DNA from: an uncultured Clostridia bacterium
GTDB lineage: Bacteria; Bacillota; Clostridia; Oscillospirales; Ruminococcaceae
Direction of reading: 5' to 3'
DNA length: 64,000 nt
Assembly: GCA_944382875.1 (NCBI GenBank)
Contig: CALWNQ010000003.1
Span: forward strand, 62,001-126,000
Shown: positions 53,281 through 61,957 of the stretch, one piece after another
Layout of the letters: every line of letters starts with the position of its first letter
Numbering within the stretch: the first letter of the stretch is position 1
The notes under the pieces: model-generated
Database searches by the model: none
What the model was told of the DNA's origin: nothing
The model's input: the letters and a program-made list of their open reading frames with translations, nothing else
Translations under genes and position numbers: made by a program

Positions 53281-54495
53281 TTATACTGCGGAAGGAGTGA
53301 TCTCCCGCAGTTTGGTATCCACAAAACAATCACGTGTCCGATGCTTGCGGACAAATGCTGTCAAAATCCTCCGAAGTACCATTTCTCCATTTTCAAAGGT
53401 TGTCATTGGCAGCATTACCACCAGCTGATTGGTGCTGTATGCGGAAACCACATCTCCTTTTCGCAAGCATTCCACCACAACATCCCGCAGTGTATTCATT
53501 AATGTCTGCAGCAGTCGTATATCCGGCACTTCTCCTTTCATATTGCGAACTGTTAACAGCCCGATATGTACGGACTGGCCTGTCCGTGCAATAGACCGTG
53601 CCTGAAAGCGGTAAATCTGCTTAAATACTTCATAATCGCAGTAATAAGCCTGTGTAGGCTTTTCCGATTCCCGCAGATCATTCTCAATGGAATCCATATC
53701 CGCTTCGATCATTTCCATCCCACTGGTCATTTCCTTATATAAAGCGCGAATCGGATCCGAAAGGGTAACGCCCAGCTTCTTATAAAAGAAATCGGAAATA
53801 TACTCGTAGTGGGAAATAGCCTTGCGGCGTTGGCCCGAATCAATCAATGCCCGTAAAAGAGCATAATGTACGGATTCATTATAAGGATACAGTACCACTG
53901 CCTGGTCGCAGACAGTTACTACATCTTCATAACGCTGCTGTTCAAACAGCATATTGACAACCTGTTCTACAGCCTTGCTATATAAAGTCATATAATAGGC
54001 ATTCTTGCTGATTACCCAATCCACAAACGATGATTTGGGAAGAAATTCCCCACGGTAAAGTTCAATCGCCTGCATATAGGCTTTGATCCGCTCATCCTGG
54101 GAAATATGGGGATCAGCCCCCTTTGCACAAAATTCCTCAAATTCCTCAACATCCACACGACAGGGTAGCTCCCGGTTCCAAAGATACGAATTTCGGGAAA
54201 AAATAATATATTCCGTGGCAGAATCGGGGCAAAGTTCCCTTAAAACAGTACGTGCACGGTAAACCAAATTCTTTAGTGCATTTCCCGGATTATTGCTTTC
54301 ATCTTCATCGTTCCAAACAGCCTCCGCAAGCTGTTCCATGGAAATATCCTTTCCGCGGTTAGTAACCAGATATTCCAACAGCAGCCAAACTTTTTTGGTG
54401 CGGCCATCGGCGTCCGAAATCCGTTTGGTACCACAGCTGAGCGAAAATTCGCCCAGTGTTCGGATTGTAATAATCCCATCTTCGGATATTGCCAT
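53281..54495 (-). CDS. OmpR-type winged helix plus BTAD regulator with degenerate GGDEF-like C-terminus
   Basis: About 404 residues. Residues 1-105 are a winged helix of the SARP/OmpR kind (TIRTLGEFSLSCG, QLAEAVWNDED). Residues 120-260 form the helical BTAD repeat domain with FLPKSSFVDWV and ALIDSGQRRKAISHYE. Residues about 285-400 look like a GGDEF fold whose signature is replaced by STNQL in a stretch reading RKGDVVSAYSTNQLVVMLP, so it should not make cyclic-di-GMP. The ATG at 54495 was chosen because AGGAAAGG lies 9-10 bases upstream; the frame opens further up. It has no membrane part. Its target genes are unknown; nothing adjacent is clearly regulated. Confidence 0.8.
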   Translation of the reverse strand: MAISEDGIITIRTLGEFSLSCGTKRISDADGRTKKVWLLLEYLVTNRGKDISMEQLAEAVWNDEDESNNPGNALKNLVYRARTVLRELCPDSATEYIIFSRNSYLWNRELPCRVDVEEFEEFCAKGADPHISQDERIKAYMQAIELYRGEFLPKSSFVDWVISKNAYYMTLYSKAVEQVVNMLFEQQRYEDVVTVCDQAVVLYPYNESVHYALLRALIDSGQRRKAISHYEYISDFFYKKLGVTLSDPIRALYKEMTSGMEMIEADMDSIENDLRESEKPTQAYYCDYEVFKQIYRFQARSIARTGQSVHIGLLTVRNMKGEVPDIRLLQTLMNTLRDVVVECLRKGDVVSAYSTNQLVVMLPMTTFENGEMVLRRILTAFVRKHRTRDCFVDTKLREITPSAV

Positions 54496-54799
54496 TCTAT
54501 CCAATCCTTTCCTGTCTGCCATATATACAGACTGCACTTCATAATAATAGTGTATCATAATTGCCAATCTGTCGCAACCCTTTTTCATATTTTTAATAAT
54601 ATTTCATAAATTTTCAAATTTACACAAAAAAATAGTATTATTTTAGGATGTGCCCGGTTCTTTTTACCTGAATTGTAAAGTTTTACTATAATAATGATTT
54701 TTGATTTTTGCATGCCTTCCTCCTACAAAACGTTTTTCCTCTTCACGAAATTACTTTTTTATGATACAATAAGATGAGTAATCACAAGGGGGAAACAGG
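54496..54799. other. AT-rich divergent region with promoter of the flavoprotein gene
   Basis: About 300 bases without a gene. On the plus strand TTCACG (54742-54747), a 17-base spacer and TACAAT (54765-54770) form the likely promoter of the BaiN-like gene. On the minus strand a weaker pair, TTGCGA and TACACT with a 17-base gap (about 54555-54585), may serve the BTAD gene. The A/T-rich middle (54590-54700) holds nothing I can name. Confidence 0.5.
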
Positions 54800-56035
54800 A
54801 TGGCAGATTCTATTATCATTATCGGTGGCGGTGCATCCGGACTCTGTGCCGCCGTTTGTGCGGCACAAAGCGGAAATGCCCGCATCCTGCTGTTGGAAAG
54901 GGGTGCAAGAGTAGGGAAAAAACTACTGGCAACCGGCAACGGACGCTGCAACTTAACCAACCGCTATTTTTCCGAACAGAATTATCACGGCCATTCGCCG
55001 GAATTTACCCGTCCTGCCTTTATCCGGTATGGATTGAAACAGACGCTCCGTTTTTTTCAAGGCCTTGGTTTGGTGATGCAGGAAGAGGATGGCAAATTAT
55101 ATCCCCGTTCGTTCCAAGCTTCATCGGTACTGGATGCTTTGCGCTTTGAGTGTGATAAACTTGGTGTGCAAACGCGCTGCGAAGCTGAGGTAACTGCCAT
55201 CCAGTCCAGAAATGGAAAATTTCTGATCACTGTCAACGGCAGCGAAACTATTTGGGCAGATAAGGTCTTGATCGCAGCCGGCGGCCCTGCTTCTCCAAAA
55301 CTTGGTGGAACGGACAGCGGATGCCGGCTACTCCAAAGCCTAGGGCATCATGTCACACCCTGCCTCCCCTCTATTGTCCAGCTGAAAACCGATACCTCCA
55401 CCATCCGCCCCCTCTCCGGAATCAAAGTACAGGGCACAGCCTCACTCTTTTCCGGCAAACAGAAATTCCGCACCGAATCCGGGGAAATCCTTTTTACCGA
55501 TTATGGGCTTTCCGGGCCACCAATCCTCCAGCTTTCCTGCATTGCCACCCGGCTGCTGTTTGAGAAAGCTCCCGACTTGGCTATTCAGCTTGATCTGTTC
55601 CCCGACTTCACACCGGAAGAGCTATTAAAGCTTTGTTCTGCCCTCTGCGCCTCCCATCCGGAGCGCCCCTTAGAGCAATACCTGCTGGGAGTTACCCACA
55701 AACGCGTCGCACAGGCAGCACTCAAAGCGGCAGAAATTGGTCCGCTTTCCCTTCCCTGTTCCAGCCTGGGAGCACGGGAACGGAGTCGGCTGGTTTCCCA
55801 GCTCAAACGCTGGCGGATCCCATTGACCGGCACTACTGGTCTTACCAATGCGCAGGTGACGGCGGGCGGCGCTATGACTGCCGAATTTGATCCCCAAACA
55901 ATGGAATCCCGACTGGTTCCGGGGTTCTATGCCTGCGGGGAGGTACTTGACATCGATGGTGACTGTGGTGGATTTAACCTGCAATGGGCCTGGTCCTCAG
56001 CCATGCTGGCAGCAGCTTCGATGCTGCTGCCGTAA
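54800..56035 (+). CDS. flavoprotein of the HI0933/BaiN family
   Basis: A 411-residue FAD enzyme. Residues 4-30 hold the dinucleotide loop (IIGGGASGLCAAVCAA), followed by the family signature GNGRCNLTNR near residue 50. The C-terminal FAD motif is GEVLDIDGDCGGFNLQWAWSS. One family member, BaiN, acts in gut bile-acid reduction; most others have no known substrate, so the bile-acid role should not be assumed. It has an AAGGGGGAAACAGG leader before the ATG. The fbp gene begins 23 bases after its stop, so both may be cotranscribed. Confidence 0.9.
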   Translation: MADSIIIIGGGASGLCAAVCAAQSGNARILLLERGARVGKKLLATGNGRCNLTNRYFSEQNYHGHSPEFTRPAFIRYGLKQTLRFFQGLGLVMQEEDGKLYPRSFQASSVLDALRFECDKLGVQTRCEAEVTAIQSRNGKFLITVNGSETIWADKVLIAAGGPASPKLGGTDSGCRLLQSLGHHVTPCLPSIVQLKTDTSTIRPLSGIKVQGTASLFSGKQKFRTESGEILFTDYGLSGPPILQLSCIATRLLFEKAPDLAIQLDLFPDFTPEELLKLCSALCASHPERPLEQYLLGVTHKRVAQAALKAAEIGPLSLPCSSLGARERSRLVSQLKRWRIPLTGTTGLTNAQVTAGGAMTAEFDPQTMESRLVPGFYACGEVLDIDGDCGGFNLQWAWSSAMLAAASMLLP

Positions 56036-56058
56036 AACAGACAGAAAGGCGGTTCTTC

Positions 56059-58056
56059 ATGGAAAATCAAGATCTTTCCGGAACCATCCGGAACAACCTG
56101 CACTATTTGCAGATGCTTTCCAATCAATATCCTTCTATTGAAACAGCAGCAACCGAGATTATCAACCGGGAAGCCTACCTCAATCTGCCAAAAGGGACCG
56201 AACACTTTATGTCCGACCTCCACGGCGAATACGAAGCCTTTCTCCACATTCTGAACAACGCTTCCGGCGCCATTAAGGAAAAGGTGGACATCCTGTTTGC
56301 CAACACCCTCTCTTCCCGCGAACGTGCTGTTCTTGCCACCCTGATTTACTATACCGAAGCCAAACTCAAAGAAATCAAGGCCGAAATCCCCCCCACCGAA
56401 ATGGAAGAGTGGTATAAAATCACCCTAAACCGGCTGATGGAGATCTGCCGGCTGGTTGCATCCAAATACACCCGTTCCAAGGTGCGGCGTGCGTTGCCGA
56501 AAGGTTATGAACACATCATCGACGAACTGCTCCACACCAATTATGATGCGCTGAACAAAGAACAGTACTATGGCCACATCATCTCCACCATCATTGAAAT
56601 CGACCGGGCGGACGAGTTTATCATCGCCGTCTGCAACACCATCAAACGGCTGATTGTGGACCGCTTGCATATTGTAGGAGATATCTTCGACCGAGGACTG
56701 CGGCCGGACATCATCATGGACTCGCTGATGGAGCACCATCGTGTGGATATCCAGTGGGGCAACCACGACATCCTCTGGATGGGCGCCGCTGCCGGCAGCC
56801 GGACCTGTATCGCCAACGTTCTCAACAACTGCATTACCTACAACAACCTGGAAGTCATTGAAACCGGCTACGGCATCAGCCTGCGGCCACTCGCCCTCTT
56901 TGCAAGTGAAGTCTACCGCCATTCCAACCTACGGTGTTTTATGCCGCGTGTGCCGGAAGAAGGCCACTATAACCCCAAAGACCTCGAACAGGTTGCGCGG
57001 ATGCACAAGGCCATCGCGATCATCCTCTTCAAACTCGAAGGGCAGACCATTCTCCGCAATCCGGCTTTCCGGATGGAAAACCGCCTGTTCCTTGATAAAA
57101 TCGATTTTGAAAAAGGAACCGTACGTATCGGGGAAAAGGACTATAAGCTCCTTGATTGCGACTTTCCCACCATCGACCGGGAAAATCCCTATCGCCTCTC
57201 AGAAGAGGAAGCGGAAGTGATGTCCCAGCTCCGGTTCTCATTCCAGCAAAGCGAAAAACTCCAGCGCCACGTCAAATTCCTCTACTCGAAAGGCGGCATG
57301 TACCTCTGCTGTAACCAAAATCTGCTGTTTCACGGCTGCATCCCGATGGATGAGGACGGTTCCTTTACCAAATTTGAAGCGGACGGCAAAATACTCTCTG
57401 GAAAATCCTTTATCGACTATACCGAAGAGCTCGCTCGTCAAGGGTATTACGCGCGTCCGGATACTCCCGAACGGCAGAAAGGCAAGGATTTCCTATGGTT
57501 TTTGTGGTGCGGAAGCAGCTCGCCTCTCTTTGGCCGCGACAAAATGGCTACCTTTGAACGAATGCTGATCGGAGACAAAACGCTTTGTGAAGAAGGCAAA
57601 AATCCCTATTACCATCACAACAACGAAGAAGAAACCTGCGTGCGGATTCTAAAGGAATTCGGCTTAACTGGAGAGTATTCCCACATCATCAACGGCCATG
57701 TCCCAGTCCGCAGCAAAGACGGTGAAAATCCCGTCAAGGCAAACGGGCGCTTGATTGTCATCGATGGCGGATTTTGCAAAGTCTACCAGCCCAAAACCGG
57801 CATCGCAGGCTACACGCTCATCTATAATTCCCACGGCATCCGGATCACTTCTCACGAGCCGTTTGCCGGCGTAAACGACGCCATTCGCTACAACAAAGAC
57901 ATCCTTTCCACCTCGGTGATTTTTGAAACCCGAGAATCCCGCATTAAGATTGCCGACACCGACGATGGTGCCCGAATCCGGGAGGAAATTGCCGATCTGA
58001 AGCTGCTGCTCGAAGCTTACCGCTCCGGCTTAATCAAAGAAAACCATCACGATTGA
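56059..58056 (+). CDS. fbp: fructose-1,6-bisphosphatase, class III
   Basis: A 665-residue cytosolic enzyme that makes fructose 6-phosphate for gluconeogenesis. It contains the calcineurin-like metal motifs in order: MSDLHGEYEAF (near residue 52), VGDIFDRG (near 212), QWGNHDILWMG and NGHVPV near 555. The length matches the Firmicute class III type and not the class I enzyme. The start was set at ATG 56059 with GAAAGGCGG upstream; the frame also opens further up, inside the preceding gene. A strong terminator follows. Confidence 0.96.
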   Translation: MENQDLSGTIRNNLHYLQMLSNQYPSIETAATEIINREAYLNLPKGTEHFMSDLHGEYEAFLHILNNASGAIKEKVDILFANTLSSRERAVLATLIYYTEAKLKEIKAEIPPTEMEEWYKITLNRLMEICRLVASKYTRSKVRRALPKGYEHIIDELLHTNYDALNKEQYYGHIISTIIEIDRADEFIIAVCNTIKRLIVDRLHIVGDIFDRGLRPDIIMDSLMEHHRVDIQWGNHDILWMGAAAGSRTCIANVLNNCITYNNLEVIETGYGISLRPLALFASEVYRHSNLRCFMPRVPEEGHYNPKDLEQVARMHKAIAIILFKLEGQTILRNPAFRMENRLFLDKIDFEKGTVRIGEKDYKLLDCDFPTIDRENPYRLSEEEAEVMSQLRFSFQQSEKLQRHVKFLYSKGGMYLCCNQNLLFHGCIPMDEDGSFTKFEADGKILSGKSFIDYTEELARQGYYARPDTPERQKGKDFLWFLWCGSSSPLFGRDKMATFERMLIGDKTLCEEGKNPYYHHNNEEETCVRILKEFGLTGEYSHIINGHVPVRSKDGENPVKANGRLIVIDGGFCKVYQPKTGIAGYTLIYNSHGIRITSHEPFAGVNDAIRYNKDILSTSVIFETRESRIKIADTDDGARIREEIADLKLLLEAYRSGLIKENHHD

Positions 58057-58061
58057 TACAA

Positions 58062-58090
58062 AAAACCGGCTGGAATCCCAGCCGGTTTTG
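58062..58090. terminator. bidirectional terminator
   Basis: AAAACCGGCTGG pairs with CCAGCCGGTTTT around a 4-base loop, with T-runs on both sides as read. It serves fbp (plus) and the converging rsfS end (minus). Confidence 0.9.
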
Positions 58091-58094
58091 GTTT

Positions 58095-58451
58095 TTATTT
58101 GGTGAGGAGATGGGAGATATCCACCTTTTCGCCGTCCGCCCACAGTCGCTCCAGACCATAGAAATCACGGGTTTCCTCATAAAAAACATGGACAATTACA
58201 TCGGAATAATCCAGAATGATCCAGTTTTCACTCTTGTATCCTTCCACATTGTGCGGCTCCACGCCTTTCTGGGAAAGCTGATACTCAACCTCATCGGCGA
58301 GCATCTTAACCTGGGTAGAGCTGCTACCGGTGGCAATCACAAAATACTCGCCCAAAATGGTCAAGTCTCCCACACGAAGCACCCGGATATCCCGCGCTTT
58401 TTTACTATCCAATACTTTGACAGCTGTTTCCATCAGCTCTTTTGCGTTCAT
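58095..58451 (-). CDS. rsfS: ribosome silencing factor RsfS
   Basis: A 118-residue protein of the RsfS/Iojap family with the conserved core DIRVLRVGDLTILGEYFVIATG, then SENWIILDYSDVIVHVFYEETRDFYGLERLWADG. It binds ribosomal protein L14 and blocks subunit joining when nutrients are short. It is the last gene of a housekeeping run (nadD, yqeK, LCP, rsfS) seen in many Firmicutes, 11 bases after the LCP gene, with a GGAGGAAACAG site. Confidence 0.96.
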   Translation of the reverse strand: MNAKELMETAVKVLDSKKARDIRVLRVGDLTILGEYFVIATGSSSTQVKMLADEVEYQLSQKGVEPHNVEGYKSENWIILDYSDVIVHVFYEETRDFYGLERLWADGEKVDISHLLTK

Positions 58452-58462
58452 CTGTTTCCTCC

Positions 58463-59521
58463 TTACTCTTCATTTCCGTTCAAAATATCCCCGACAGTAG
58501 AATTATTGTCGTCATAAACATCCGTCGTATTCTGCAATTCCACCAGATTCAATTCAGAAATCGAAACCGGATCATCAAACGGATGGAAGTTTTCATTTAA
58601 AATTTCCACCAACGGTTCCAAATGGACACTCCATACAGACTGACCGTTCGGCGCATAACAACCTTCCCCAGGCACTGTGTAAAAATGAATATCATCTTCA
58701 TTGATCTTGAGCGCAACCTGCGCCAGGCTCAAAACAGTTTTTACATTCAAGTCGGTCGTCACTTCTTCCATTACAACCGGCACCAACGATGTGATTTGAT
58801 CCAAAGAAAGGGATTTGAATTTTTTAAACATAGCGGAGAGGAATTGCCGCTGCGCATTCATTCTTCCAATATCGGAGCCAGGTCGACTGTGGCGTTCGCG
58901 TACAAACTTTTCGGCCTGAATACCGTTCAAGGTCTGCAATCCTGGCTTAAAAGTATAACCTTCCAGTGTGAAGCTTTCCTGTACATCAATTTCCACACCA
59001 CCAACCGCATCAACAATGCGGATAAACCCATCCATAATTACATTGACATAATGGTCAACCGGCAATTTAAAACGGTCATATATTACCTGTGCCAATCCTT
59101 CCATCCCGCTCTTACCATAAACGGCATTGATCTTCCCGGTGGAAGAAACATCAGTCCCAACATAGGTATCTCGCGGAATTTGAAGAATATTCACTTCACC
59201 GGTTTCCAGGTTGAGCTGTGCGACCATGATAACGTCGGTGAGCTTGCCGCGTGCGGTGCCAGCCGACGCATCAATCGTGTTGTAATCAATCCCTGTAATC
59301 AGAAAATTGGTTACCTTGCCTCGATTTTCTTCAGTAGTTTGGATTGCTTCGTCAATACTGACAGCATTGCCGGATTCGTCCACTTCCGGCAGCGGTGACC
59401 AGTTCATCAGTGATACATAACCGATTACCCCGCCGGAAACCGCAATTAAAACGACAGATATCACCAGCAGCACACGGTCCAGCACTGAAAGCCTGCGTTT
59501 TTTTCCTTTATTTTTTGCCAT
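58463..59521 (-). CDS. LytR-CpsA-Psr (LCP) family cell-wall ligase
   Basis: A 352-residue protein with a basic start, one transmembrane helix (about 15-35) and an extracytoplasmic LCP domain. Family features are visible: LITGIDY, SAGTARGKLTDVIMVAQLN, IPRDTYVGTD, and Arg residues in FVRERHSRPGSDIGRMNAQR. LCP enzymes transfer teichoic acid or other glycopolymers from lipid carriers to peptidoglycan. An acidic, disordered tail follows. Finding it between yqeK and rsfS is common in Firmicutes. Confidence 0.92.
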   Translation of the reverse strand: MAKNKGKKRRLSVLDRVLLVISVVLIAVSGGVIGYVSLMNWSPLPEVDESGNAVSIDEAIQTTEENRGKVTNFLITGIDYNTIDASAGTARGKLTDVIMVAQLNLETGEVNILQIPRDTYVGTDVSSTGKINAVYGKSGMEGLAQVIYDRFKLPVDHYVNVIMDGFIRIVDAVGGVEIDVQESFTLEGYTFKPGLQTLNGIQAEKFVRERHSRPGSDIGRMNAQRQFLSAMFKKFKSLSLDQITSLVPVVMEEVTTDLNVKTVLSLAQVALKINEDDIHFYTVPGEGCYAPNGQSVWSVHLEPLVEILNENFHPFDDPVSISELNLVELQNTTDVYDDNNSTVGDILNGNEE

Positions 59522-59548
59522 TGATTCGCTCCACCTTTCCCGATTGCA

Positions 59549-60136
59549 CTACCGTTCCGCTCTGCGCGCCCGTTCCAGCGCAATCTGATGATAACAGGCC
59601 AGAGTATCCGGATGCAGTAATTTTCCATGTTTCACCAAATCTCCGATAATATACTGCATATCATAAAACATCGCCGCATCCAAATCAACATCCGCCAGAT
59701 TCCGCATCTCCCGGACGTCACTGTACTCGCGGTCCGCCGAAGTCAGATCCGCAAGGTAAACCACCTTTTCCAACAACGACATATCTGCTCGTCCAGTCGT
59801 ATGATACCGAATAGCGTTAAGGACGTCCGGATCTGCGATATGTAATACATCCCGGGCATATAAAAATCCCGCTGTCGCATGCCAGAGCTGCGGAGAAAAT
59901 AAGTCAGCATCCGATAAAAGTATACCAGACTTTTCGATCGTTTGCAACAAAATTTTTGGTGTCGTATTTTTTTCGATATCATGAACAAGCCCAGCAAGCT
60001 CTGCCTTATCTGTATCCGCCCCGTGGATACGGGCCAGTTCTACCGCACGTTCCATCACATTGAGCGAATGTTTATACCGTTTTGGTGTCAGCCTTGTTTC
60101 CAAAAGCTGGGCGTATTCCGGGTAATTGGTTTTCAT
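59549..60136 (-). CDS. yqeK: HD-domain hydrolase YqeK
   Basis: A 195-residue HD-superfamily protein. Metal ligands are KHSLNVMERA (His), GLVHDIEK (HD) and the later His residues in LWHATAG and RYHTTGR. The Bacillus-type YqeK proteins hydrolyse diadenosine tetraphosphate; that activity is inferred from family. Its start overlaps the nadD stop by 4 bases (ATGA), so translation is coupled. Confidence 0.92.
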   Translation of the reverse strand: MKTNYPEYAQLLETRLTPKRYKHSLNVMERAVELARIHGADTDKAELAGLVHDIEKNTTPKILLQTIEKSGILLSDADLFSPQLWHATAGFLYARDVLHIADPDVLNAIRYHTTGRADMSLLEKVVYLADLTSADREYSDVREMRNLADVDLDAAMFYDMQYIIGDLVKHGKLLHPDTLACYHQIALERARRAER

Positions 60137-60723
60137 TTGACATATAACCCCTTTTCCTGAATATAGGAAAGTACCGCTGGCGGCAGCAGCGCCGACACAT
60201 CCTCCCCGTTCCGCAGCTTTTCCCGAACCATAGTGGAAGAAAGCGGCAAAGGCTCTACTCGAATCACACGGGCTTTTCCCAGTTCTGCCGCTTTCCGTTC
60301 CAGAAGAGCCTGCTCACCATCATTCCTTGCAAATGCCGCCAGATCCGCCATTTGAAGGATATCCTTCCAGCGGTACCATTTGTCAAAGGTGCAGAGCATA
60401 TCCGTCCCCATCAGCAGCGTAAACCGGGTATCCGGAAAGAGATACCGCAGCCGTTCCAGCGTCAGCACGGTAAAGCTTTTGCCTTTGGCGCGCTGTTCAA
60501 TGTCGCTTACCCATACATTCTCCATCCCGGCAACGGCGAGCCTCGCCATTTCCAGCCGGTCACGGTTGGAAGCGAGATCGGCGGCAGCCTTGTGCGGCGG
60601 GATATTGGTGGGAATTAAAAGCAAACGGTCAAATTCCAGCAGACGCGCCGCCTCCCGGATAAGATGCAGATGTCCGTTGTGAATTGGGTTGAAAGTACCG
60701 CCGTACAGACAGAAATGCTCCAT
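60133..60723 (-). CDS. nadD: nicotinate-nucleotide adenylyltransferase
   Basis: A 196-residue enzyme that makes NaAD in NAD synthesis. The nucleotide-binding motif GGTFNPIHNGHLHL (residues 8-21) and the SSTMVRE motif near the C-terminus (the usual ISSTxIR) are both present. It lies 25 bases downstream of yhbY and overlaps yqeK. Confidence 0.95.
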   Translation of the reverse strand: MEHFCLYGGTFNPIHNGHLHLIREAARLLEFDRLLLIPTNIPPHKAAADLASNRDRLEMARLAVAGMENVWVSDIEQRAKGKSFTVLTLERLRYLFPDTRFTLLMGTDMLCTFDKWYRWKDILQMADLAAFARNDGEQALLERKAAELGKARVIRVEPLPLSSTMVREKLRNGEDVSALLPPAVLSYIQEKGLYVK

Positions 60724-60748
60724 GAATAAGCCCCCTTGTTTTTGGGAA

Positions 60749-61039
60749 TCAGTCGAGTTGGATCACCGGCTCCTCCGGATTAGGCATATACAGGGTGATG
60801 CGGGTGCCCACAACCTGTACCACATCACAGCCCACTGCAGAGGCAATCTCGGCAGCCGCTTCTTTTGCGGTATACAGGCTGTTGTCCAGAACCCGGATTT
60901 TGATAAGTTCCCGGGCGAGCAGCGCATCCGACACCTGTTTGATCACATTGTCATTGATACCACCCTTGCCGATCTGCAGAATGGTGTCCAGTGTATTGGC
61001 CATACCGCGCAGTTTTGCGCGCTGTTTGCTGTTTAACAT
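60749..61039 (-). CDS. yhbY: YhbY-family RNA-binding protein (CRM domain)
   Basis: A 96-residue single-domain protein with the CRM pattern: LRGMANTLDTILQIGKGGIND, LKIRVL-like strand and VGTRITLYMP end. The family associates with pre-50S ribosomes and assists assembly. It lies 10 bases after rdgB, in the operon with nadD. Confidence 0.94.
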   Translation of the reverse strand: MLNSKQRAKLRGMANTLDTILQIGKGGINDNVIKQVSDALLARELIKIRVLDNSLYTAKEAAAEIASAVGCDVVQVVGTRITLYMPNPEEPVIQLD

Positions 61040-61049
61040 AGTTTTCTCC

Positions 61050-61628
61050 TTATCTGTTGTGTTTTAAAAATTCTTCCAGCATCCGGTTGGCGCGGCCGCG
61101 ATGGCTGACCGCGTCCTTCTCCTCCGCCGACATCTCTCCAAAGGTCTTATCCCCGCAGTAAAAAAGCGGATCGTAGCCAAAACCGTCCTCTCCTCTGGGT
61201 TCCAGTCCGATTGTGCCGGGACAGATTCCCTCGAATACCCGCGCTTTACCGGTTTCATCCACATACGCGATCGCACAGGTAAAATGTGCCGCACGGTTGG
61301 TAACTCCTTCTAGCTCGGAGAGAAGCTTGCGGTTGCGGTCGGCGTCGGTGGCGTCTTCGCCTGCATAACGCGCCGAATAAATGCCGGGCCGTCCATCCAG
61401 CGCATCCACGCAGAGACCGGAGTCGTCCGCAATCACAGCTGTGTGGGCAACTTCCCAGACGGCACGCGCCTTGATAAGCGCGTTTTCGGCAAAGGTATCG
61501 CCGTTTTCCTCAGCATCAACTGTGATTCCCTTTTCTTTCTGGGAAAAAACGGTGTAGCCGAGCGGTTCCAGCATTCGTTTAAACTCCCGCACCTTGCCGG
61601 CATTGCCGGTGGCGATGATAATTTCCAT
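61050..61628 (-). CDS. rdgB: XTP/dITP pyrophosphatase
   Basis: A 192-residue house-cleaning enzyme of the HAM1/RdgB family that hydrolyses deaminated purine triphosphates. The substrate site is IATGNAGKVREF at the start; GDTFAENALIKA, VIADDSGLCVDAL and GFGYDPLF are the conserved blocks. The start was set at ATG 61628, two bases after the stop of the preceding small gene and with AAGGGG upstream; the frame extends further up only by chance. Confidence 0.96.
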   Translation of the reverse strand: MEIIIATGNAGKVREFKRMLEPLGYTVFSQKEKGITVDAEENGDTFAENALIKARAVWEVAHTAVIADDSGLCVDALDGRPGIYSARYAGEDATDADRNRKLLSELEGVTNRAAHFTCAIAYVDETGKARVFEGICPGTIGLEPRGEDGFGYDPLFYCGDKTFGEMSAEEKDAVSHRGRANRMLEEFLKHNR

Positions 61629-61630
61629 TA

Positions 61631-61957
61631 TTATTCCCCTTTTTTCAGAATCTTTTTCCGCCAGATAAAACAGGTAGCTGATACCGCTGCCAGTATCAGC
61701 GGCATTGCCATTTCCACCCAATAAAAGATTTGTCCCCATATATTTCCAGTGAGGACAACGGCTGTCGTCACAGAAACCACAGTCGGACCGTCCGCACCGC
61801 CGATGATTCCCAGTGAATCGATTGGCGGTACCACATTCATAGTCCACCAGGCTGCCAACCACGGCCCCCAGAACAATATCGCCCAGATCACAGCGAGAAT
61901 CCCGGAAATTACCCCTATAATTTTCAGAATTCTAGCCTTGGTGCCTGTAATATTCAT
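61631..61957 (-). CDS. mini membrane protein with OadB-like GIIGGADGPT motif
   Basis: A 108-residue protein with three hydrophobic segments (about 10-35, a middle one at 45-70, and 75-98). Between the first two lies GIIGGADGPT, the hallmark of the sodium-pumping decarboxylase beta subunit (OadB/GcdB), which is about four times longer. The rest of that subunit is absent, so it cannot be a complete decarboxylase. Its start lies inside the GNAT gene end (26-base overlap), and rdgB starts just after its stop, so it is coupled to both. Function unknown. GGAGG lies 10 bases before the ATG. Confidence 0.75.
   Translation of the reverse strand: MNITGTKARILKIIGVISGILAVIWAILFWGPWLAAWWTMNVVPPIDSLGIIGGADGPTVVSVTTAVVLTGNIWGQIFYWVEMAMPLILAAVSATCFIWRKKILKKGE

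Noticed and set aside
54800-56035. The flavoprotein as a proven bile-acid enzyme (baiN)
   Set aside because: The family is broad and no other bile-acid gene is nearby, so only the family name is given.
61631-61957. The GIIGGADGPT protein as a true oxaloacetate decarboxylase beta subunit
   Set aside because: It has only 108 residues and three TMs; alpha and gamma subunits and the rest of beta are absent.
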